The notes under the pieces: generated by a model
Told to the model about the DNA's origin: nothing
Seen by the model: the letters and a program-made list of their open reading frames with translations, nothing else
The model's database searches: none
Made by a program: the position numbers and the translations under genes
Shown: positions 43,460-54,509 of the stretch, piece by piece
Position numbering within the stretch: the stretch's first letter is position 1
Layout: each line of letters opens with the position of its first letter
Source: Rhizomys pruinosus
Taxonomy: Eukaryota > Chordata > Mammalia > Rodentia > Spalacidae
DNA: 64,000 nucleotides
Direction of reading: 5' to 3'
NCBI GenBank assembly: GCA_009823505.1
Contig: VZQC01005904.1
Coordinates: forward strand, 292,044 to 356,043

Positions 43460-44586
43460 GAAAGATGGAAGTTCTCCTTCACCATTGTCCCAATACTCCC
43501 AAGCCTAGCTCAGATTGCACCTGCACTGCTCACTTATCAGACCATGGTGAGTCTCCCAGGTCCTGACCCTCCCTCTCTGCTATCCCCATATTCCCAGCCA
43601 TAGTTGGGGTTATGCAGCCTGTGTATCAGCCCAGGCAGTTCTAGCCGCCAGTTATAGTCGCATACTGTTTTGGTTAGCATAAAACTGGAATCACACCAGC
43701 CCCCCAATCACTTTAAGACATGAAAACTGAATTGAGTAAAGAGTTAGAAGAAAATTCAAGCTGAAATAAAGATAGAAATGAAAAACTCAGTAACACATTA
43801 AGAAAACTTAAGGGAAAACCTTACTGATAGAATGGACCAAGGAGAAGATAAAATATCAGGACTTAAAATAAAGGAATTGGGTTAATACGAAAAAAAAAAA
43901 CACAGGAAAGAAATATTTAGAAATTTGGGGACACCACAAAAAGACCAGATCTATGAATTACAGATATAGAAGAAGTATCTGAGGTCAATAGCATAGACCA
44001 GATCTTCAACAGGATTATAGAAGAAAACACCCCCAAATTAAGGAAAGACACACTACAGGATCAGAAAAGAAACTTTCCATGGCATATTTAGTTAAAACTA
44101 AATATAAAGAACAAAGAGAAGGTATTGAAAACTGAAAGAGAAAAATCACAAGTCACATATAAAGGCAAACCCATCACAATGACACCTGACTTCTCATGGA
44201 AACTTTAAAAGCCGAAAGAGCCTAGAGCAAAGTACTTCAAGTTCTAAAAGACCACAGGTGCCAACTCAGATTACTTTATCCAGCAAAACTGTCTGCCGTA
44301 GTTGAAGGAGAAAAAAAAATGCTTTCCATGATATAAACAGGCTAAAATAATTCAGGTCTACCAAAGTAGTCCTGCGGAGAATCCTGGGAGCAATGCTATG
44401 GCTTGACAAGAGAAACAAAGGGAACCAAGAGGCCTCAGAAAGAGAACAAATGAAGATACAGTTACTGAAACATAAAATAGGATTGAGAACACAAACCAAA
44501 AACAAAATGACAGCATTAATCCACACCTTTCAATAGTAACTTTAAACATTAATGGTCTCGATTCCATGATCAAAAGGCATAGGTTA
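43460..44586 (+). mobile_element. Decayed L1, 5' part: ORF1 region and start of ORF2 endonuclease
   Basis: After an ORF1-like start ('agacatgaaaactgaattga', 43717) come 'cacaagtcacatataaaggc', 'cacctgacttctcatggaaa', 'caggtgccaactcagattac' and 'atccagcaaaactgtctgcc', landmarks of L1 ORF1. At 44525-44586 the plus strand encodes TLNINGLDSMIKRHR, the usual start of the L1 ORF2 endonuclease. Reading frames are broken by stops and A-run frameshifts. The next endonuclease codons continue at 47079, because a second L1 is inserted in between. Confidence 0.8.
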
Positions 44587-44787
44587 ACCCAGCCATACCA
44601 CTCCTGAGTATATACCCACAAGACTCATCCTACCGCAGAGATACATGCAGCCATGTTTATTGTAGCTCTCTTCACAACAGTGAAAAGCTGGAACCAACCC
44701 AAGTGCCCCTCAACTGTTGAGTGGATAGAGAAAATGTGGTACATCTACACAATGGGGTTCTATGCAGTGGTAAAGAAAGATGAAATC

Positions 44788-44956
44788 CAGCTGGGCGTGG
44801 TGGCTTACACCTTTAATCCTAACACTTGGGAGGCAGAGGCAGGCGGATCTTTGTGAGTTCAAGGCCAGCCTGGTCTACAGAGTGAGTTCCAGGACAGCCA
44901 GGGCTACAGGGAAACCTTGTCTCAAAAACACCAAGAAAAAAAGACCAAAAAAAAAA
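44788..44956 (+). mobile_element. B1 SINE inside the younger L1
   Basis: Near-consensus B1. The duplication AAAGATGAAATC (44776-44787) and AAAGATGACATC (44957-44968) differ by one base. Confidence 0.95.
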
Positions 44957-46389
44957 AAAGATGACATCATGAACTTTGCAGGTAAATGGATGGAACTAAA
45001 AGATACTATGTTAAGTGAAGTAACACAGTTCCTCATCTGTGGATGCTAGCACCAAGTACCAAGTTGTGAGGCAAACTGGCAATGTTAATGTTACATTCCT
45101 CATGGTCTGAAAACAACTGTGCTCTTATATTGTGAATCGCTTAACAGGTTCTATAATTAAGCTACCATTTATTTTCAGACAGGAATTTTTGGTATATGGG
45201 TGGAGGGTATGTATGCATAAAATCAAAAGAAAGAGAAAAAAACTAGTTTGTCATGACATTGTGTCTAACCACAGTATTTATTTTATGGGAGTGCTTCTTA
45301 GTATTTCTTATACAAGGCTGCTTGAGCTTTTGTCCAACCCTTTTCTAAAATATTATACAGTAGTTAAAAGTATCGGGCTGGTGTAACTTAGCCTTTCTGG
45401 ATGCTTAACGACCATACTTAATGCCCTTACCAAGGGATAACTTTGTTCCTAGCCCTCAGAGGTCAACTAAGTCCCAGGGGACTATGCATGGGGGCATCTC
45501 TTGAAATGTCCTGCAAATATGAGTCACCAGTCTTCCTGTGCAGGGAGGTCTTAGAGATCCACTAATGAGACTTCAGCCAGTGTCCAGCCTATAAAGAGGA
45601 AAGTCTGCTCATGCTTCAACAAGGGAAGCCTGGCCTAGCAAGAACTGACTTTGTCCTCGAGTGGATGGAACTGGTAAATGAAAAGCCAAAAGGAGCCAGG
45701 GTCTCCCCCACCACCCAAAAACAAAAACCCCTGAGTGACCCTTGAGGACCAGATCCTCAAGTGACCTTGAGAAAACAAAAACCTTGGTTAATCTGGGCTA
45801 ACTGTGTGGCCTTAAACATCCAAAAGGAAAGTATAACCAGAAATAAATAATTAGTAAGGCCTGAGAAATTGTACTTCAGGCATAAAACTTGAGATCTTAA
45901 TAAAAAGTCAAAAAGACACAAAAAAGCATGTTGTTTTGCCTGTCTTCAATTCTTACTGGCAAGCGCAGGTACCCTATGGCTGCCACTGCTTTTGCCATCC
46001 TTCAAAGACATGAGACACAGCTCTTCAACCTTCCAATATGGACTGAAGACTCATGTCTCTCCAAGAATCCTTCAAATCTTCAGTGCCAGATAGGGACTGC
46101 TGAGACATCCACTTATGGACTGAGCAACTATTGGAGTTTCAGCCTCTTCAGAGTATAGACTGCCATTGTTGGACTACCCAGGCTGTATCATGGAGACCAG
46201 TACAGGAAGATCAAGACAGGACATGGTGCTTACTGTACCTCATTTTGTGACCATGGGAAGAGAAGACCCCAGTGTGGGAGCACAAGGGCAGAACTGATGG
46301 TTGTTGGGCTTGCCAAGGAGGAGTCTTCAAACATTTCCTTAAGGAAAACATGACATCTTTCATCCTAATAAAGAAAAAAAAAAGAAATC

Positions 46390-46727
46390 ATAAGCTGAAG
46401 ATGCTAAAACCTATGATATCATAATCTCGATATATGTGGCATGCATATATGCATATTTTGAAGTGATGCACATTGGAAGGAACAACAACAACAACAAAAG
46501 ATTAGGTCAAAGAACTGATTGAAATGGTGAACTTCTGCCCGAAATAGTAAACTTCTGCATTGAAAATATTAAAAGAGACCGAGAAAAATATGAAAAACAT
46601 GTTTGGCAGAATGTATGAACTCTGGTAGGGGGATAGGTCTAGATTTGATTGGGAAATATTTTATGAAATGCACAAAGCTTCAATAAAAATTTGCTTTGGA
46701 AAAAAAATTAAAAAAATAAAACAAAGA
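46390..46727 (+). mobile_element. L1 3' UTR end and poly(A) tail
   Basis: 'gtcaaagaactgattgaaat', 'aaacatgtttggcagaatgt' and 'cacaaagcttcaataaaaat', then an A-rich tail to about 46727. It is the terminal part of the 44587 insertion and shares its sequence with 14941, 53560 and 54225. Confidence 0.8.
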
Positions 46728-47078
46728 GCCAAACCAGACATTGAACAACCTCAAATGGAACTGACCAACTAGAGGATTCCATGATTCACCTTGTTCACTA
46801 AGCATTACTTTCAGAAGTCTGAAGACAAGATTGTCACTCCATCCATGAAGCACCTGTTCCACACAAGGTACCCTCAGTCCCCAAAGCTCCCCTGGAAGGG
46901 GATTCCTGGCAGAACTTCACACTGATAGGAAGGCCCAGAAATGGGAAGAACACATGAGAGACTCTTTACCCTGTTCTGGTCTTCAAGGGTGTAGACCAAA
47001 TCCTGGAAAGGCATTCTCCCTTCATAATGCAACAATCTGGAACACTTGCTAAAATTTAGAGCCCATGGATTATTTTTA

Positions 47079-48645
47079 AAAAGGCATAGGTTAGTTGAAT
47101 GGATTAGGAATGTCCACCTTTTTGTTGTCTACAAGAAGCTCATCTTACCTTCAGGGATAGGCGTCACATTAGAGTAAAAGGATGGGAAAAAATATTCTAA
47201 GCAAATGGACCAGGAAAGAAGTAGGTATTGCTGTCCTAATATCTCATAAAATAGATCTCAAAGTAAAATTAATCTGAAAAGATGAAGGATGCTTCATTCT
47301 GATCAGCAGAAAAATTAACCAAGAAGACATTATAGTCCTAAACATATATGCTCACACATATACACATATACATGTGCACATGTGCCCACATGCTTTTGAC
47401 GCTACTATATCAAGCCATAGATTACCCTCATCTCAGTAATACTAGGTGATTTGAGAAATCTACTTTCTCTAATAGACAGGTCATCTGGACAAAAAATAAA
47501 CATAGAAACATTGGAAATAAATTAAATTACACATCAAATAGACCTAACAGACATCTACAGAATATTCCACCTAAATATCAAAGAACATACCTTCTACTTA
47601 GTAGCTCATGGGTTTCTCTAAAATAGACCATATAGTGAGATACAAAACAAACTTCAACAAATACAGAAAAATTGAAATAGTTCTGTGTATCATATCTTAC
47701 CACAATGCAATAATGCTTTAAATTAACAGCAAAAGAATCTCTAGTAATTACACAAATTCATGGAGCTTAACACACTATTGAATAATGAATGGGCCAAAGA
47801 AGAAATCAAGAAAGAGAAAAAAATTTCTAGAACTAAATGAAAATAAAAACATAACACAGCAAAACTTCTGAGACATATTAAAAGCAGTCCTAAAGGGGAA
47901 ATTTATAGTTCTAAGCACCTAGAATGAAAAAATCAGAAAAACACAAATAAATGACTTAATAATTCAACTCAAGAATTTGGAAAATTGGATGGGCTGGAGA
48001 GATGGCTCAGTGATTAAGAGCACTGGCTGTTCTTGCAGAAGACCCACGTTCAAATCTCAGAACCCACAGCTAACAACTGTGTGTAACTCCAGTTCCACCG
48101 GATCCAATGCCCTCTTCTGATGTCCATGGAGACTGAACAACATGGGTCTACTTACATACATGCAGACAATACACACATACACATAAAATAATAAATAAAA
48201 TATTAAAAAATAAATAAGAATTTGGAAAAATGGAAATAAACTATACCCAAAGGAAGAAATAATAAAAAAATAACATCAGAAATTAGTGAAACAGAAACAA
48301 AGAAAACAATACAAATAATCAGCTAATCTAAGAGATGGTTCTTTGTAAAGATAAACAGACCCTCTAGCCCAATTAACCAAAAGAAAGAAAGAGAAGACCC
48401 AAATTAAGAGAATCAGAGATGAAAAAAGAAACATAAAATAGACATCAAAGAAATTCAGAGCATTTTAAGAAAATATTTTTAAAAACTTATAGTTTATGAA
48501 GTTAGAAAACCTAAAGGAATAGATGAATTTATAGATTCTTCTGAACCACCAAAGTTAAAGAAGAGATCAACAACTTAAATAGATCAGTAACAAATAAGGA
48601 TATTTAAGCAATAATAAAAAGCCTTTTAATTAAAAAAAAAAAAAA
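47079..48645 (+). mobile_element. Decayed L1 continued: ORF2 endonuclease and following region
   Basis: Resumes the host L1 interrupted at 44586. Broken frames give endonuclease-like segments, for example 'aggtcatctggacaaaaaat' (the DRSSGQK block at about 47478), 'ggtttctctaaaatagacca' and 'tggagcttaacacactattg' (FMELNTLLN). The region 48330-48640 corresponds to the linker before the reverse transcriptase. Many stops and indels make it non-functional. Confidence 0.75.
47985..48215 (+). mobile_element. B2 SINE with 14-bp target-site duplication in the L1
   Basis: Sense B2. AAGAATTTGGAAAA lies at 47971-47984 and 48216-48229. Confidence 0.95.
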
Positions 48646-48866
48646 GCCAGGCTGAGAGATGGCCTAGCGTTTAGACACCGACTGCTCTTGCCAGAGGACC
48701 CGGGTTCAACTCCCACAGCAATCCCACAGCGGTTATGAACTGTCTTTAACTCCAGTTCCAGAGGAATCTGATGCCCTCTTCTGACCTCCGCATTGACACG
48801 ACATGGGTGCACAACCATACATCCAGACAGTACATCATACATATACAAGAAAAAAAAAAATTTAAA
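48646..48866 (+). mobile_element. B2 SINE, sense, in an indel-rich patch
   Basis: The B2 order is intact, but many single bases are missing or added ('ggctgagagatggcctagcg', 'cttgccagaggacccgggtt', 'cttctgacctccgcattgac'). This is unlike the substitution-type ageing seen elsewhere. It marks the start of the low-quality sequence. Confidence 0.85.
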
Positions 48867-48951
48867 GAAGCCAGGCCAGAATAATTCATAGCGAATCTAA
48901 CCAACCCTCAAAGAGAACTATAGTCATATGTTCTTGATTGTATAATTTTGA

Positions 48952-49098
48952 AGGGGCTTTTTAGACGGGATCCTCTCTCTGTAGCCCAGCTACCCTGGAA
49001 CTGCATTGTACCAGGCTGGCCTTGAACTCACAGAGATCCAACCTGCCCCTGCCCATCTAATTCTAGGGTTAAAGGGTGTGCCACCACACAACTGGCTT
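48952..49098 (-). mobile_element. B1 SINE, minus strand, in an indel-rich patch
   Basis: 'tttttagacgggatcctctc', 'accaggctggccttgaactc' and 'gggttaaagggtgtgccacc'. Confidence 0.85.
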
Positions 49099-49099
49099 C

Positions 49100-50040
49100 T
49101 TGAATCATTAAAAAAAAAATCAGAACAAGGCAAACTCATCTTCTATTACTCTAATAGCAAAATCAGGTAAAAACACAAGAAAAGCGAAAAAGAAAAAAAA
49201 AAAAAAAGAAGAAAAGAAATGAAGAAAAGGGCCGTATCCATGATGCAACACAAATATAAAATTCTCAAAAATATAGAAAACACAATACAGCATATTCGGA
49301 AAATTCATCAAAATTATCAAGTTTATATTTATTCTAGAGAGCTAGGGAGGCTCAAACATAGTCAAAAAAATAAATCATATAAACATGGCAAATCACTTGA
49401 ATCATCCATCAATAGTTACTATCTTAAAGAAAAGAAATCTGCCATGCAATCTAAAAGAGTCCCTAGAAAACTAAAGTTGGGACATATGCTAAACAATAAA
49501 GGGCACGAAAACAAACCCACAGCGAGTATCACCCTAAATGGAGAAAACACTTGAAACAATCCACTCAGACATCAAAGAGCTCAGTATCCTAATACAGGAA
49601 TACTTGCTAACCCAATGTGTTAGTTTTCTGCTCTTATTCATATAGTAAGAAATTGGAAAACAATATAAAATTACGTCAACTGATGGAGATGACACATGAT
49701 ACTTATATAAAAGAAGAATATTATAGTATAAATGCTATAATGAGTTTATTCAATATGTAAACAAATCATATGTTCACGGATAGAGGCTAGAAATGGTAAA
49801 ACATTAGAATGCACCTAATCTCTCTGAAAAAAAAAGACCACAAACCTTCAGACCAAGTTTCATTAATGTCAGGACCCTTACGCTGAATCGTTAGAATGAA
49901 CACATATAGCCTGAAGTTCATCAGAAGCCAAGGAAAGAAAAACAGGACCATGCCGCTGGGGAAGAGATCAGGATAGGGACTATAGCACAGGATCAGCTTC
50001 AAAGGAAGAAGGGGAGGAGGACAGAGGAGGAGGAGGAAGG
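49100..50040 (+). mobile_element. Decayed L1: reverse transcriptase part, ORF2 end and 3' UTR (noisy)
   Basis: 'ctattactctaatagcaaaa' then 'tcaggtaaaaacacaagaaa' fit the L1 SIILIPKPG motif region. The open frame at 49219-49554 covers the next RT segment and ends ITLNGENT, matching the L1 ILNGEK block. The sequence then jumps to the ORF2 C-terminus and UTR, so the middle is deleted. It is indel-rich, and a second version lies at 60752. Confidence 0.75.
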
Positions 50041-50755
50041 AACGATAAGTATACTATCAAAGCATACGGTGTTGAAAAAAATGGACAAACATTTCTTTTT
50101 ATAGGCACTTAATAAATACATGATCTTAATTTTGGTGTGCATCAAATAACACACACACATATCTACAGTTGGAAGCTATACCACACTGCGTGATAAGCTC
50201 CCCAGAAGAACACACAGACAAGTCTAACAAAGCCCCGGCCAAGATCAACGAAAACCTCCCTTGATTGTTGGTCCAGGTGGGTCAAAGAGAAGACTCCAAA
50301 ACAATGTAGCCTTCCATGCCAGGTTGTGCTCCACCAAACTTACGTAAGACTCACGTATGCTGAAACACACATTTAGACCAGGACTATGGAGGGACATGAG
50401 AGTGGACTCGACCTGGAAATGTCTCCCTCCCAGAGGAGACTAGCTCTATTAATGTAGCAGGTTCACTGCACCCGAAAAGCAAACAATAGAGCCTATCCAG
50501 CTGAAGCCTAACAAACACACCAACGCCTTGCTCGCAAAGAGATACCTAATTGTGCAATAGTGCACTTTTAATCTTTGCGAGTAACCACAATACTCTCTGA
50601 AGTTGGGACTTAAGACCCAACTCATTAGAAACGTCAATTCTTGGTGACTGTAATCCTAGCCCAATAGCCCGTGGCTGGACGAGGCATAGACCTACAGGAA
50701 CCTACTACTGCCATTTTTCTAAAGACACAATATAATGTTCCTTCTAAATATTATC
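50041..50755. other. Indel-rich sequence without named repeat; second version at 61620-62290
   Basis: It aligns by eye with 61620-62290 only when many one-base gaps are allowed. I see no gene. Confidence 0.6.
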
Positions 50756-50782
50756 TTTTTCTTTTTTTTTATTTTTTTTTTT

Positions 50783-51078
50783 TATTTGTTTTTTGAAGAC
50801 AGGGTCTCCCGTAGCTCCAGCTTCCTGGAAGTCACTCTTAGACCAGGCTAGGCCTTGAACTCAAAAGATCCGCCTCCTCTGCCTCCCAGGCTAGGATTAA
50901 AGGTGTTGCCACCAATACGCAGCTATTTATTTATTTAGCATTTTTGAGACAGGGTTTACCTATAGCCCCAGGTGCTTGCAAACTCATTCTGTAGAACCAG
51001 GCTGGCCTTGACTCACAAGAAGATCCACCTGCCTCTTGCCTCACGAGTGCTGGGATTAAAAGTTGTGTGCCACCATGC
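50783..51078 (-). mobile_element. Two adjacent B1 SINEs, minus strand, indel-rich
   Basis: The first, about 50783-50925 (tttttgaagacagggtctcc...), and the second, about 50940-51078 (catttttgagacagggttta...gtgctgggattaaaagttgt). Both have extra or missing bases. Confidence 0.8.
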
Positions 51079-51079
51079 T

Positions 51080-51186
51080 GGACTTAAAGACGGTCTTTGC
51101 CGCCATGTGGGTGCTGGGAATGCCGCACCTGGATCCTCTGCTAGAGCAGTCAGCACTCTTAACGCTGAGCCATCCTCCGCCCCGAT
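51080..51186 (-). mobile_element. B2 SINE 5' half, minus strand, indel-rich
   Basis: 'gccgccatgtgggtgctggg' to 'gctgagccatcctccgcccc'. Only the tRNA-derived half is present. Confidence 0.8.
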
Positions 51187-51234
51187 TATTAAATCTTATT
51201 TATTATTTATTTATTATTATTATTTTTTTTTTAT

Positions 51235-51384
51235 GTTTTTTGTCTTATTCGAGACAGGGTCTCCTTTAGTCCCAGCTGTCCTTGACTCACTCTGTAGACC
51301 AGGCGGCCCTTGAACCCAAAAAAACCCCTGCCTACTGCCTCCCAAGCCCACGGATTAAAGGTGGCGCCACCACGCCGGCTGATA
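51235..51384 (-). mobile_element. B1 SINE, minus strand, indel-rich
   Basis: 'tattcgagacagggtctcct' to 'ggcgccaccacgccggct'. Confidence 0.8.
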
Positions 51385-52577
51385 TTTTATTCTATAATCC
51401 ACAGAATAGCCATAAGCTCCCACTATCCTCATCAAAGATGCTTTATACATTAAGCTAAACACTACAGAGACATTACAAATTGGCTCAAAAATGCAAAGAT
51501 ACATAATGACATGGAAGTCCCAGGATCAAATTGGACATCTAAAGCCTAATGCACTCTAAGGGCACTGTAATAGACAAGACAGACAGACACACACAGACAG
51601 ACAGACAACAATAAATAATTAGGGAAAAGAGTCCCTGGGAATTGAAGGGAGCAGGAAGGCATACAGGAGGATGGGACGGTAGGACAAGGATGAGGATGAA
51701 CGATTATTAATCAAGTACTACACATAGAAATTCTCACAAAAATAAAAAAATAAAAATTATAATTCCAAAATTAAAAATCACGGAAAAATCTTCAAACTCG
51801 TATGCAACCAAAAATACACAGTTAAAACCAGTGAGCTAATGCTGCTCTTTCAGGGTGACTCTGTGCTGCTGCACCAGAAGTTTGAAGGTGGGTCGTTTTC
51901 AAAGAAAGGAAGTTTCTTTAGCTTACTCTGGCAACTGAAGAGCATGCCGGCATTGGCTCTAGTGTACTGTCACCTATGTCTCAAAACCCTTGTATTTATT
52001 ACCTTCTTCCTGATAGGTAAGGGTTGGTTGTGGTTCAGTCCTCAGAGATTCATGTGCTTGAAATTCAGTGCAGAGATACTGAGGCTGTGGCATATTCGCG
52101 GGGTGGAGCCTAGTAGGAACCAGTTAGAACCCCAGTGCTTCACCCTCACTTTTGTAGGACCGAATCAGCTCTCATGGGACCAGATTAGTTCTTCAGGAGC
52201 AGGTTGCTTTATGTGAGCCAGGCACCTCTGCTGAATTGCTTTGCTGGGTCCACCACCCTCACTGTGGTGTACCACTACCAGGAGGCCCTCACGAGACATA
52301 GGTGACAGTACCCACGGGAAGATTCGCTACACACCCGGGCTTCACTCTCTATGGTGCATGATCCAGCTGTGGCTTCAATTACTGTGCTTTATTTAACCTT
52401 CTGCACCTTCAGGTTCCTTGTCTAACTGAAGATAATCATAATTGCTGCTCCCGGGGATCTCAGGAGGGTTGGCTGAGATGATTCTAGCCCAGTTCCACAC
52501 TTCAAGGAATGTTTTTTATGTAGTTACAAGCATTTGGGAAATGGTTAAATAAATCATATACACGTTATACAGAAACG
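51385..52577. other. Mostly clean unique sequence with a MIR fragment; repeated at 62932 onward
   Basis: A 125-codon open frame (51839-52216, plus) has no recognisable domain. A (CAGA)n-like run lies near 51580-51607. MIR lies at 52383-52500. The part to 52453 is present again at the window end. Confidence 0.5.
52383..52500 (+). mobile_element. MIR SINE fragment
   Basis: 'tttaaccttctgcaccttca' and 'gataatcataattgctgctc', then 'ggctgagatgattctagccc', follow the MIR 3' half. Confidence 0.6.
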
Positions 52578-52975
52578 TTTTTCTTTTTTTTGAGAGACAG
52601 GATCTCATATAACTAAGGCTGGTTTGGAACTCTCTGCCTGAAGCTAAAGAAATGATCTTGATTTCTCTTACTAAGTGCTACCTTTGAAGTGCATGGGATT
52701 AAAGGATGGAATCCACCAAAGCTTTGTGTCGTGTTAAATAATTAAATTTCGTCTTTTTTTTATTTTTTTTTTTTTTTTATTGGTCTTTTTCGAGACAGTG
52801 GTTTTTCCCTAATCTGATAGCACACCACTGTCCTCAGAACTACTCTGTTAAGATCCAGGACAGGCCTTGAACTCAACAAAGATCACCTGCCTCCTGCCTC
52901 CACAGAATAAGCGAGTCAGTATCAGAAGAGGCGTCGATGCTACACCACCACATACACCCTGTGAGATTAAATTAC
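52578..52975 (-). mobile_element. Two B1 SINEs, minus strand, diverged and indel-rich
   Basis: About 52578-52728 (tttttttgagagacaggatc...gggattaaaggatggaat) and about 52775-52975 (tttttcgagacagtggtttt...accaccacatacaccc). Confidence 0.65.
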
Positions 52976-53071
52976 CTCATCAAGCTAGGCAAACACCTAT
53001 TAATCATCCTACCCATTATTATGACACTCTTATAATACCAAATTAGAGAAAATGTCATAAATATGTATTTC

Positions 53072-53328
53072 TCGGGCTGGAGAACGAGCGCCTAGCGGTT
53101 GGTTAAGAGCATCAACTGCTCTTGCAAAGACCTGAGTTCAATCCCGCAGCCACCGCACATGTTGGTATTGAAAGTACCATTCTGTAAATCTCCAATTTCA
53201 GGAGAACTTCCAGTTCCAGGGGGATCCTAACCCTCTTCTGACTATCCAGGCATTGCACGACAACAGGTGCAACACATACACTACTGCAGACAGTACAACT
53301 CATAAACATAAACATAAATTATAAAATT
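53072..53328 (+). mobile_element. B2 SINE, sense, 17-bp-duplication subfamily, indel-rich
   Basis: 'gggctggagaacgagcgcct' head, and the tandem motif visible as 'tctccaatttcaggagaact' followed by 'tccagttccaggggga'. Confidence 0.85.
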
Positions 53329-53449
53329 TTTTTTAGCATACAAAAATTAGATTAAAAACTCAATTAAAAATTATATTTCCTTCTTTCTAGTCGTTATCTC
53401 TACTGAGGGTCTGCCAGGTGAATTTGTTTTTTTAGGGGGGGGATGAAGA

Positions 53450-53520
53450 CAAAGCTGGCATGGTGACAACATGCCTTTAAATCCAGCACACAGAAGGCAG
53501 AAAGGCGAGATGAACGATCC
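53450..53520 (+). mobile_element. B1 SINE fragment, sense
   Basis: 'gctggcatggtgacaacatg' and 'ctttaaatccagcacacaga' match the B1 5' part. Confidence 0.6.
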
Positions 53521-53559
53521 TAATGATGGATCAAGAATACGGTATTACAGTCCCCTAGC

Positions 53560-53880
53560 CCCTATATATATGTGGCAAGCATATGTGCATGTTTTGTAGT
53601 GATGCATATTGAAGGAATAATAGAAACAACAACACTAAGACTGAGTCAGAGAACTGACGAAAACAGTAAACTTCTGCTTGAACTAGTAAACTTCTGCATG
53701 TAGAATTTTGAGAGAAGAGGATGAGTGACAGAAATGAAGAAAGCATGTTTGGCAGAAATGCATGAGATCTGGTGGGTGGAGCGGGGTAGAGGGAGGGAGG
53801 GTAATGGGTCTGAGATTTGATATTAAGAATTTTTGAGTGAAATGCACAAAGCTTCAATAAAAAAAATTGACTTTTGAGGG
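53560..53880 (+). mobile_element. L1 3' UTR, 5'-truncated
   Basis: 'gtggcaagcatatgtgcatg', 'tcagagaactgacgaaaaca', 'aagcatgtttggcagaaatg' and 'cacaaagcttcaataaaaaa'. Same family as 14941 and 46390. Confidence 0.8.
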
Positions 53881-53924
53881 AGAATCTCTCCCAAAGACAA
53901 CCGCCTGAGAAGCACGCCTGCTCT

Positions 53925-54438
53925 CCTCACAATAGCAAGAGCTGGAACCAACACCAATGCCCCTCAACTGAATATGGATAGAAGAAATGTGTAACATAAC
54001 ACAATGGAGGTACTACCTTGCAGCAAGTAAAGAAAAACGAACATCACGAGCTTGCAGGAAAATGGCTAGAGCTAAAGGACATCATGCTGAATGAGTAACA
54101 CTGTACCAGAAAAACAAACGACGAATGGTATCACCTCATCTATGGATCTATCCAAATTCTGCACCTATTGTAAGTATTTCTTGTGCAGGGCCCCTTGAGC
54201 TTTTGTCCACAGCCCCTTGAGCTTTTGATGCATATTGGAAACAAGTGACTGCAAGAAAGGACTGCATCAAAGAACTGACTGAAAACGTGAACTTCTGAGT
54301 TCAAACGCAACTTCCACATGGAGAAAGCATGTTTGGCAGAACACAAGAGCTCTGGTGGGAGGGTGGCATAGGTGGGGGACCACAGTCTAGATGATAAAGC
54401 TGTACAAATAATATAAAAAGTAAAATAAAATAAAAAGC
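53925..54438 (+). mobile_element. L1 ORF2 3' end joined to 3' UTR
   Basis: 'agagctggaaccaacaccaa', 'ccctcaactgaatatggata' and 'atggctagagctaaaggaca' are the ORF2 C-terminus. They are followed by 'ccttgagcttttg' (duplicated locally), 'catcaaagaactgactgaaa' and 'gcatgtttggcagaacacaa'. This copy links the UTR family to L1. Confidence 0.8.
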
Positions 54439-54479
54439 AAAAAAAAAATTTTTTTTTTTTTTTTTTTTTAAAAAAAAAA
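54439..54479. repeat. A10-T22-A9 homopolymer palindrome
   Basis: A run of A, then 22 T, then A. It joins the poly(A) tail of the L1 to noisy B1-derived sequence. Confidence 0.9.
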
Positions 54480-54509
54480 GAAAATATGACCAAGCCCTAT
54501 TCTCGTCAA

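Larger units (their letters stand above)
44587..47078 (+). mobile_element. Younger L1 inserted in the decayed L1, flanked by a 15-bp duplication
   Basis: The direct repeat AAAAGGCATAGGTTA lies at 44572-44586 and 47079-47093, exactly where the host L1 endonuclease is interrupted. The insert begins in the ORF2 3' end. The frame at 44653 reads MFIVALFTTVKSWNQPKCPS, then WIEKMWYIYTMGFYA, and after a B1 resumes DIMNFAGKWMELKDTMLSEV. It continues into 3' UTR (45050-45385) and ends with the shared UTR end and AATAAA at 46390-46715. Two parts are unexplained: 45386-46385 (with its own AATAAAG/A-run near 46366) and 46728-47078, which follows the L1 poly(A). The last may be transduced 3' flank. Confidence 0.75.
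50772..52453. repeat. Copy A of a 1682-bp identical duplication
   Basis: Every stretch that I compared matches 62319-64000 exactly at a constant offset of 11547, including homopolymer lengths and evident indel errors. The 62319 copy runs off the window end. See findings: probable assembly duplication. Confidence 0.9.
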
